From Flavobacteriales bacterium (GTDB taxonomy: Bacteria > Bacteroidota > Bacteroidia > Flavobacteriales_F > PHOS-HE28): 64,000 nucleotides of DNA. The notes beneath the pieces are model-generated. The model made no database searches. It worked only from the letters and a program-made list of their open reading frames with translations, and was not told the origin of the DNA. Both the position numbers and the translations under genes were made by a program. Below are positions 7,443-13,894 of this stretch, one piece after another; the stretch's first letter is position 1; each line of letters begins with the position of its first letter. The stretch covers positions 62,001-126,000 of the forward strand of contig JAEUSU010000007.1 of the NCBI GenBank assembly GCA_016788635.1, given 5' to 3'.

Positions 7443-8924
7443 GTGCAGATGACCGCCGTGCCGCGCAGTTCATGGACAAGGCATATGGGTTGGCTAGCCC
7501 TCGGCCTTCTGGTGAAGGCGCTGCTCTTTGTATGGTACGTGCAGGACAATGCGGGTGCGAAGCACATGGGGCGCTGGGCCCTGTGGGATGGCGACATGTG
7601 GGAGTATGTGGACCCGATCGAGTCCCTGCTGCGGGGCGAAGGCTTCCACCCGGACCACCGCATGCCGGGCTACGGGGTGCCCTATCTGTTGCTCCGCCTC
7701 GTGTTCGACCAGCCCCAGGCGTGTGATGTGCTCACCCTGCTCCAGCTCCTGCTGGCCACGGTGACCACCTATCTGCTGGCACGCGGCCTGGTGACGGTGA
7801 CCAGTCACCGGCGCTTGTTCCTGCCGACTTATGCATTGCTTCTCCTGAGCGCATTTCACAGTACGGTGGAAGCCGTGATGATCAACGAGAGCTTCACCAC
7901 CTCGGCGTTGGCGTTGCATGTGCTCTGTTACATGCGCTACCGATCGAGCGGCCACAACGGCTGGTTGGTGGGGGCGGGCGCGTTGCTCGCGTGGGCGGTG
8001 TTCATGCGCCCGATCTACGGCCCCTTGCTGTTGGTGATCCCTTTACTGGAGCTCCTCCGCCGCCACCGGCACTGGCGCCAACGACTGGCGACCGTGGTGT
8101 TCTTCGGCCTGCCCTTTGCCGTGGCGGATGCCGCATGGACCATCCGCAACCACAGGCTCTACGGCGGTTTCCATCCGCTCACCAACCACGGGTCCTTCAA
8201 CCCGATCTTCAGTTCGCTGCCCTACTACGGTGTGCTCTATTGGGTGCAGACCTATGGGGGCAACGCGTATTGGTGGGACCCCTCGGCGGATGTGCGCTGG
8301 TATGGCTTTGAGCCGGATGCGGGTGGCGGGACCGACCAGCCCATTCCGGGAGTGCCCGAGCCCCCTGGCGATGTGTATGTGGGTGGCATCACGCCGGACA
8401 GTCTGGCGCACATGGCCATGGTGATGCGCTCTTCGCGCGGGCCGGAAGTTCCGGAGGCGGAACGCGATTCCATCGCCGTGGTGTTGTTGCAGATGGCCCA
8501 GCGCTGGCGCACGGCCTACGCGCGTGAAAAACCCTTCCACTACCAGGTGGTCTCCCGCCTGCGGCTCCTGAAGCATGAGACCATCCACTCCGGCACCACG
8601 CACCTGTTCCAGCGTCCGTTCGCTGAGCTCGGCCCTGCGGCCAGGGCGTGGAAACTTCTCCAGGCCGCACTGTACTGGTGGGTGCTCTTAACGGGCTGTG
8701 TGGCGGCCGCGGTGGTGGTGTGGCGCGTGCGCCGGGCGGAAGCCGTGCTGGCCGCGGTGGTGGTGCTGTACGGCGTGGTGGCCTGCCCCTTCATCATGCG
8801 CATGGCGGAGATCCGCTACCTCGTGCCCATCTTCCCGCTCATGCTGTTGTGCGCCGCATGGGCAACGGACGCGCTCATGCACCGTCTTCGCCGCGATCGC
8901 CGGACTGAAACCAGCCCCCCCTAG
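7443..8924 (+). CDS. Polytopic glycosyltransferase-like membrane protein (GT39/ArnT-like)
   Basis: A 493-residue protein with around nine to eleven hydrophobic segments. After the first helix comes a loop with DGDMWEYVDPIESLLRGEGF, which resembles the acidic first periplasmic loop of GT39/ArnT-like polyprenyl-phosphate sugar transferases, and the C-terminus has helices ending in a basic tail. A large soluble loop spans about residues 245-385. It is likely to move a sugar from polyprenyl phosphate onto a surface glycan or lipid. Starts possible at GTG 7443 or ATG 7449. The next gene, a dolichyl-phosphate-mannose-synthase-like GT2, begins directly after its stop and could make its sugar donor. 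Sequence-level assignment is only moderate. Confidence 0.7.
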   Translation: MQMTAVPRSSWTRHMGWLALGLLVKALLFVWYVQDNAGAKHMGRWALWDGDMWEYVDPIESLLRGEGFHPDHRMPGYGVPYLLLRLVFDQPQACDVLTLLQLLLATVTTYLLARGLVTVTSHRRLFLPTYALLLLSAFHSTVEAVMINESFTTSALALHVLCYMRYRSSGHNGWLVGAGALLAWAVFMRPIYGPLLLVIPLLELLRRHRHWRQRLATVVFFGLPFAVADAAWTIRNHRLYGGFHPLTNHGSFNPIFSSLPYYGVLYWVQTYGGNAYWWDPSADVRWYGFEPDAGGGTDQPIPGVPEPPGDVYVGGITPDSLAHMAMVMRSSRGPEVPEAERDSIAVVLLQMAQRWRTAYAREKPFHYQVVSRLRLLKHETIHSGTTHLFQRPFAELGPAARAWKLLQAALYWWVLLTGCVAAAVVVWRVRRAEAVLAAVVVLYGVVACPFIMRMAEIRYLVPIFPLMLLCAAWATDALMHRLRRDRRTETSPP

Positions 8925-9641
8925 ATGTACAGGAACAAGAAAGTGAGCGTCGTCTTCCCCGTGTACAACGAGGAGGAGAACATCCGTGCGGCCATCGACG
9001 ACTTCTTCGCGCAGCCTTTCGTGGATGAGGTGATCGCGGTGGACAACAACAGCACCGACCGCAGTGCGGAGGTGATCAAGTCCACACGGGCCACTTACGT
9101 GCACGAGACCACGCAGGGCTATGGTGCGGCGCTGCAACGCGGCATGCGCGAGGCCACCGGCGACCTCATTGTCACCGTGGAACCGGACGGCACCTTCATG
9201 GCGCGCGACATCGAGAAGCTGCTGTTGTATGGCGAGGACTTCGATGTGGTCTTCGGCACCCGTACCTCACGCGCGCTCATCTGGTCGGGTGCCAACATGC
9301 GCTTCAGCCTGCGCATGGGCAACTGGGCGGTGGCCAAATTGCTGGAGTACCTCTTCAACGGCCCTTCGCTTACCGATGTGGGCTGCACCTTCAAGCTGTT
9401 GCACCGCAAGGCGTACGAACAGGTCCGGGACCAGCTCACCGTGAACGGGTCGCACTTCTCGGTGGAGCTGATGATCCGCGTGCTGCATGCGGGCATCCGC
9501 ACGGTGGAGGTGAGCCTGCACTACCGCCAGCGCGTGGGCACCTCGAAGATCACCGGCAAGATCGGCAAGGCCATCCGGCTCGGTTTCCGCATGATCCGGT
9601 TCATCCTGATGGAGCGCCTGCGCCTGTGGCTGGCCCGTTAG
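8925..9641 (+). CDS. Family 2 glycosyltransferase (polyprenyl-phosphate sugar synthase-like)
   Basis: A 238-residue GT-A enzyme without membrane helices. VVFPVYNEEENI near the N-terminus, AVDNNSTDRS, and EPDGTFMARDIEKLL as the DxD-equivalent region are typical of the GT2 branch including dolichyl-phosphate mannose and polyprenyl-phosphate glucose synthases. The ATG directly follows the stop of the GT39-like gene with no gap, so the two are almost certainly one transcript and may work as donor synthase and transferase. The sugar is not predictable. Confidence 0.88.
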   Translation: MYRNKKVSVVFPVYNEEENIRAAIDDFFAQPFVDEVIAVDNNSTDRSAEVIKSTRATYVHETTQGYGAALQRGMREATGDLIVTVEPDGTFMARDIEKLLLYGEDFDVVFGTRTSRALIWSGANMRFSLRMGNWAVAKLLEYLFNGPSLTDVGCTFKLLHRKAYEQVRDQLTVNGSHFSVELMIRVLHAGIRTVEVSLHYRQRVGTSKITGKIGKAIRLGFRMIRFILMERLRLWLAR

Positions 9642-9648
9642 GCCCTGT

Positions 9649-9656
9649 TACCTTCG
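9649..9656 (+). promoter_or_regulatory. -7 promoter element, TACCTTCG
   Basis: TACCTTCG ends 19 bases before the hldD ATG and lies just after the stop of the GT2 gene. The same octamer precedes alaS (13867-13874). It suggests that hldD has its own promoter despite the short gap. Confidence 0.55.
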
Positions 9657-9675
9657 CGGCCCAGCCTTCCCGCCC

Positions 9676-10644
9676 ATGATCGTTGTTACCGGAGCCGCAG
9701 GTTTCATCGCCAGTTGCCTGCTCGCCGAGCTGCAGGCCAGGGGCTACACCGACCTGGTGGCCGTGGATGACTTCTCCCGCGCCGACAAGGACCCGAACCT
9801 GGCCGGTAAGCCGCTCGCCGAACGCGTGCCCCGCGACCGGTTCATGGAATGGCTGGACCGCCATGAGCATCAGGTGCAGTTCATCTTCCACCTCGGCGCC
9901 CGCACGGATACCACCGAATTCAACAGGGCCATCTTCGATGAACTGAACGTGGCCTACAGCAAGGCCGTGTGGGAGCGCTGCGTGCGGTATGGCATTCCGC
10001 TCGTCTATGCCAGCAGTGCCGCCACCTACGGTGAAGGGGAGCTGGGTTATGACGATGCCGACCCGGAGCTGCCCTTCCGGCTGAAGCCGCTGAACCCGTA
10101 TGGCGAGAGCAAGAACAACTTTGACCGGTGGGCTCTGCGGGAGGAGAAGAAGCCCTACTTCTGGGCGGGACTGAAGTTCTTCAACGTGTACGGCCCCAAC
10201 GAATACCACAAGGGGCGCATGGCCAGCGTGGTCTTCCATGCCTTCAACCAGATCAAGGCCAGCGGCGCCATGAAACTCTTCCGCAGCCACCGGCCGGAAT
10301 ACAAGGACGGTGAGCAGTTACGCGACTTCGTGTACGTGAAGGACGTGTGCGACGTGATGATCTTCCTGATGGAGCACCGCCGGAACAGCGGGCTCTACAA
10401 CCTGGGCAGTGGCAAGGCGCGCACCTTCCTCGATCTCGCGCGGGCCACCTTCAAGGCGATGGGGAGGGAGGAGCACATCAGCTTCATCGACACACCTGCT
10501 GACATCCGTGACAAGTACCAGTACTTCACCGAGGCCCGCATGGGAACGATGCGCGGCATTGGCTATGCGCGGCCCTTCACACCCATTGAAGCGGGTGTGG
10601 AGGACTATGTGAAGAACTACCTGCTGCCGGCCAAGCGGTTCTAG
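9676..10644 (+). CDS. hldD: ADP-L-glycero-D-manno-heptose 6-epimerase
   Basis: A 322-residue extended short-chain dehydrogenase that epimerises ADP-heptose for the lipopolysaccharide inner core. It shows VTGAAGFIASCL at the N-terminus, HLGARTDTTE, the YGESKNNFD Tyr-xxx-Lys, and NVYGPNEYHKGRMASV, which is a hallmark of HldD/RfaD. Length is normal for the family. Its TAG stop overlaps the TAG of the convergent FkbM gene in a shared CTAG. The presence of HldD implies a heptose-containing LPS core. Confidence 0.96.
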   Translation: MIVVTGAAGFIASCLLAELQARGYTDLVAVDDFSRADKDPNLAGKPLAERVPRDRFMEWLDRHEHQVQFIFHLGARTDTTEFNRAIFDELNVAYSKAVWERCVRYGIPLVYASSAATYGEGELGYDDADPELPFRLKPLNPYGESKNNFDRWALREEKKPYFWAGLKFFNVYGPNEYHKGRMASVVFHAFNQIKASGAMKLFRSHRPEYKDGEQLRDFVYVKDVCDVMIFLMEHRRNSGLYNLGSGKARTFLDLARATFKAMGREEHISFIDTPADIRDKYQYFTEARMGTMRGIGYARPFTPIEAGVEDYVKNYLLPAKRF

Positions 10645-11540
10645 GCGACCGCTTTTTCCAGCGCCGCGAAGATCTCTTCCGCCCTTTCCGCCGGCACGGC
10701 GATGAGGTTGGCCATTTCCTGGTCCGCGTGGATGCCGATGGGCCCCTTGAGCCGCTCGAGCGCGATCGCGTTCGGTTTGTTATCAATGCGCAGGATGCGA
10801 TAGTCCAACCGGGCGAGTTGCGCTTCGATGTCCTGCTGCCGGGGCAACCTGTCACCAAAGGGCGGTATGCCGGTGGGCAGTACCTCCAGCACCAAAGCGG
10901 GGCGGTCCTGTCCGAGGCGCTCATCCAGGCCGCGCAATACCTCGCGCTCACTGCCTTCCACATCGATCTTCACCACGCCCAGACGACCGATGGGTCGCTG
11001 CTTCTCCGCGCTTGAAAAGGTGAGCACCCGCACGGGCACGCGGTTCAGCGCGCGGCCGCCGGGACGGAAATCCGCCACCACGGTGGCTGCGGGGTCCGTA
11101 GGGTCGGCGGGGTCCACCTGCAGGTCCAGATCCGCGTCGCGGTCACTCAGGCCGAAGGGCATCACCGGCACCTCCTGAAAGCCGTTCAGGCTGGCGAGTT
11201 GGAGCGCATAGCCCAGGCTGATGGGGTTGGGCTCAAAGCCGAGATAAGGCTGGTGTGGGTCGATGAGACGCACAAGCGTCATGGTCTGCCCCAGGTTCAC
11301 ACCCACATCCAGAAAGAGCCCCGGAAAAGCCTTGAACAGGGGAGGAAAGAGGTGGTGTGCCCAAGGCTCGCCGACCATCAGGAAGGCCTTGCCCACGCCT
11401 GCGCGCAAGGGCACGCGTACACGCCGCCCCATGATGTGCGCATGCACGCGGAAGGACAGATGCTGCAGTACGCCCAGGCGGTCCAACGCATGCAGCAGGT
11501 CCCATTTCCACTCGGGGCAGTAGGTGGCGTAGCGCCTCAT
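10641..11540 (-). CDS. FkbM-family methyltransferase
   Basis: A 299-residue SAM-dependent methyltransferase. FLDVGVNLGQTMTL forms motif I, and VKIDVEGSEREVLRG is the FkbM signature. Family members methylate sugars or hydroxyls of secondary metabolites and surface glycans. The ATG at 11540 lies 14 bases after the stop of a second, divergent FkbM relative, so the two are probably a tandem pair. An upstream extension to 11612 overlaps that gene and is rejected. Context with hldD and glycosyltransferases points to a surface-glycan substrate (inference). Confidence 0.87.
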   Translation of the reverse strand: MRRYATYCPEWKWDLLHALDRLGVLQHLSFRVHAHIMGRRVRVPLRAGVGKAFLMVGEPWAHHLFPPLFKAFPGLFLDVGVNLGQTMTLVRLIDPHQPYLGFEPNPISLGYALQLASLNGFQEVPVMPFGLSDRDADLDLQVDPADPTDPAATVVADFRPGGRALNRVPVRVLTFSSAEKQRPIGRLGVVKIDVEGSEREVLRGLDERLGQDRPALVLEVLPTGIPPFGDRLPRQQDIEAQLARLDYRILRIDNKPNAIALERLKGPIGIHADQEMANLIAVPAERAEEIFAALEKAVA

Positions 11541-11554
11541 GATGCGGCAACAGG

Positions 11555-12421
11555 TTAGAACGCCGACATTATTTCCGCTGCGCGCGATCGGTGCACGGCC
11601 AGGTGCGTGCATTGCCCATGGTCCGGTTGCAGGCCGATGGGTCCATTGATCGGTTCAAGTGACAGTGGGAGGTGGTCGTACCGGATCTGCAGGAGCACAT
11701 AATCGTGCGCATGCAGCAGTTGTTCGGCGGCTTCCTGCCCATGCAGGTGCTCGGGTGGTTCCCAGCGGAACACGGGTGGCCACTGGATGCAGAGGAGCGG
11801 CCGGGAGGCACGCAGCACTCCGGACATGCCGGCCAGCACGCGGGACTCGGCGCCCCGTGCATGGATGCGGACCAGTCCGGGCGCGGGCATTCTTCCGTGC
11901 GTCACCTGGTCCATAACGTGGTTGTCGAGGCTGACGGTCCTCACGGGCACGGCGCGATATGCCGGAAAGCCGAACTTCCAGGACGGTTCCAGCGTGGCGG
12001 TATCATCACAGCCCGGCCCGGTGAACACATGCAAGGGGGATGAGCCAGATGCTTCGGCCAGCATGGCATCGACAATATGCACATGCGCCATCCGGTTCAT
12101 ACCGGCCAGGCGGCGCAGGTGGGTGAGGCAGGCCGGCTGCGGGGCGAAGAGCATCACGTGCCGGTCGGCATCCACTGCTTTCACATGCAGGAGGAAGTGA
12201 CCGCTGGATGCCAGGCTCTCCACCACCGGTCCGGGGAACAAAGGCAGTGCGCGGCGCAAGACCTCGCTCATATACGGCATGTCGTCATGGAGCAGGGACC
12301 ACCCGGTGTGGTGGGTAAGCGGCACGTGCCAGTTCCGGCCACCGATCGTGCGCTTCGCGCTGAGGGGAAGGAGCCGCAGCAACTGCGTACGGCGAAGCAA
12401 CTGCAAGGTCCTGTCGTTCAT
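11555..12421 (-). CDS. Divergent FkbM-like protein with degenerate SAM motif
   Basis: A 288-residue protein clearly related to its downstream neighbour: both end in a stretch of the form GPIG followed by a short linker and an AAEI/AEEI helix, and the FkbM motif IDVEGSE is matched here by IHARGAE. The SAM motif I position reads VVESLASSGHFLLHV, lacking the DxGxNxG pattern, and the IDxEG acidic pair is lost. It may be a non-catalytic partner or an enzyme with altered cofactor use. Start ATG 12421 follows the MerR gene by 13 bases; an in-frame ATG at 12460 would overlap merR. Confidence 0.75.
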   Translation of the reverse strand: MNDRTLQLLRRTQLLRLLPLSAKRTIGGRNWHVPLTHHTGWSLLHDDMPYMSEVLRRALPLFPGPVVESLASSGHFLLHVKAVDADRHVMLFAPQPACLTHLRRLAGMNRMAHVHIVDAMLAEASGSSPLHVFTGPGCDDTATLEPSWKFGFPAYRAVPVRTVSLDNHVMDQVTHGRMPAPGLVRIHARGAESRVLAGMSGVLRASRPLLCIQWPPVFRWEPPEHLHGQEAAEQLLHAHDYVLLQIRYDHLPLSLEPINGPIGLQPDHGQCTHLAVHRSRAAEIMSAF

Positions 12422-12434
12422 CCGAGCCGGGTGA

Positions 12435-12794
12435 TCACTGCCCGGAGCGTAGGTCTTCACGCAGGCGGTGCAGTTGCTCGCGCAGGTGGATCAGCCGGTC
12501 ACGCAGCTCGGTGTGCAGGGCCTGGGCCTCATCCACGGGCACATCCTTGCGGCGCAGATGCTCGCGGGCGCCCTGAATGGTGAAGCCCTGCTCCTTTAGC
12601 AGATGATGGATGCGCTTCACGCGGTCGATATCCTCGCGGGTGTATAACCGATCACCACGCCCGCCGCGGCGGGGGCGCAAACTGCCGAACTCCTTCTCCC
12701 AGTAACGCAGCACGCTGGTGTTCACACCCAGCTCGGCGGCCACCTCGCCGATGGTCCAGTAGAGTTTGCCGACGGTGCGTTGGTTGAGGGACAT
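12435..12794 (-). CDS. MerR-family transcriptional regulator
   Basis: A 119-residue DNA-binding protein. The winged helix-turn-helix is visible as YWTIGEVAAELGVNTSVLRYWEKEF at residues 12-36 with the wing RGDRLYTREDIDRVKRI, followed by a coiled dimerisation helix with LRDRLIHLREQLHRL. No C-terminal effector domain or metal-binding cysteines follow, so it is one of the short MerR-like proteins common in Bacteroidota. It has its own -7 element six bases before the ATG, so its transcript should be almost leaderless. Target unknown. Confidence 0.9.
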   Translation of the reverse strand: MSLNQRTVGKLYWTIGEVAAELGVNTSVLRYWEKEFGSLRPRRGGRGDRLYTREDIDRVKRIHHLLKEQGFTIQGAREHLRRKDVPVDEAQALHTELRDRLIHLREQLHRLREDLRSGQ

Positions 12795-12800
12795 GCCCCG

Positions 12801-12808
12801 CGAAAATA
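12801..12808 (-). promoter_or_regulatory. -7 promoter element, TATTTTCG
   Basis: On the minus strand TATTTTCG ends six bases before the MerR ATG at 12794. Transcription should begin close to the first codon. Confidence 0.6.
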
Positions 12809-12814
12809 GGGGCG

Positions 12815-13786
12815 TCAGTCGAACGATTGCGTGGCGTTGCGTGAACGTTCCACCAGTTCGGCGTATTCCTCGGGCGTAAGGTCGTTGAAGAGGAAGTTGG
12901 CCGGGTCCACCGCTTCGCCGCCCTTGTGCACCTCGTAGTGCAGGTGGGGGCCGGAACTCAGGCCCGTGTTGCCCACGCGGCCGATCACATCCCCGCGCTT
13001 CACCTGCTGGCCGGGACGTACGCGCAGGTCGCTCAGGTGGGCGTAGAGCGTACGGTAGTCGTAGCCGTGATCGATCACCACATACATGCCGTAGCCATTG
13101 GTGGCATACTCGGCCGTCACCACCCGGCCATCGCCCGTGGCGTGGATCTCCTTGCCCACCGGTGCGGTGAAGTCCAGCCCCGCGTGGAACTTGATGATCT
13201 TGTGGATGGGGTGCATCCGCATGCCGAAGCCGCTGGCCACATGCTTGAGGTCCTCATGGGCGATGGGCTGCACCGAGGGGATGTGCGCGAGCATGTCCTG
13301 TTTGCGCAGGGCCAGCGCGGCCACCTCGTCCAACGAAACGGATTGCACCACCACCTGGCGACGCAGCTGGTCCAGACGGCGGCGCGTGGACATCACCATG
13401 TCGGAGCTGACATAACCGTCGAGGCCCCGGTAGCGGTCCAGCCCGCCGGCTCCTGCGCGCCGCATGGTTTCCGGCAGCGGGTCGGCCTCAAAGATCACCC
13501 GGTAGATGTTGTCGTCCCGCCGCCGCATGTCGCTCAGCACCTGCTCCACCTCGCCCAGCTGCCGGTCGATCACCTCGTACTGGGTGAGCAACTGTTGGAT
13601 CTCCCGCTTCAGGGCCGCTTCCTTGGGCGAATCCACGAACTGATACACCAGCGCGATACCCGTGACACCCACCAGCAGGCCCGGCGTGAGCGCCAGCACG
13701 ATGCGCCGCATCCGCTGCCAGATGGACAGGCGGATGGGCTCGAAATTGAGCGTTTTCGGGTTGAAGCGGTACTTGCGCTCGGGCAT
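12815..13786 (-). CDS. M23-family (LytM-type) peptidoglycan metallopeptidase
   Basis: A 323-residue inner-membrane-anchored cell-wall hydrolase. One membrane helix lies at about residues 26-50, followed by a periplasmic coiled coil (about 53-90), a linker, and a C-terminal M23 domain. Zinc-site motifs are HAGLDFTAP and HLHYEVHKGG, with GYGMYVVIDHG in between. The architecture matches NlpD/MepM-like and Bacteroidota M23 proteins that trim peptidoglycan during growth or division. It is divergent from alaS and followed by MerR on the same strand. Confidence 0.93.
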   Translation of the reverse strand: MPERKYRFNPKTLNFEPIRLSIWQRMRRIVLALTPGLLVGVTGIALVYQFVDSPKEAALKREIQQLLTQYEVIDRQLGEVEQVLSDMRRRDDNIYRVIFEADPLPETMRRAGAGGLDRYRGLDGYVSSDMVMSTRRRLDQLRRQVVVQSVSLDEVAALALRKQDMLAHIPSVQPIAHEDLKHVASGFGMRMHPIHKIIKFHAGLDFTAPVGKEIHATGDGRVVTAEYATNGYGMYVVIDHGYDYRTLYAHLSDLRVRPGQQVKRGDVIGRVGNTGLSSGPHLHYEVHKGGEAVDPANFLFNDLTPEEYAELVERSRNATQSFD

Positions 13787-13804
13787 GGTGCGCTACAGGA
13801 CGGC

Positions 13805-13812
13805 CGAAGATA
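13805..13812 (-). promoter_or_regulatory. -7 promoter element, TATCTTCG
   Basis: On the minus strand TATCTTCG ends 18 bases before the M23 peptidase ATG. Together with the element at 13867-13874 on the plus strand it makes a compact divergent promoter region of about 110 bases. Confidence 0.6.
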
Positions 13813-13866
13813 GCCCGAGGGCAAAGGAGCCTTCAGCCAAGGCTGTTAAAGAATGTGGCGGCCCGG

Positions 13867-13874
13867 TACCTTCG
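13867..13874 (+). promoter_or_regulatory. -7 promoter element, TACCTTCG
   Basis: TACCTTCG ends 20 bases before the alaS ATG at 13895. It lies inside the upstream extension of the open frame (from 13853), which argues against the earlier ATG. Confidence 0.6.
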
Positions 13875-13894
13875 CGGGCGTTTTCGCCCAGCCC

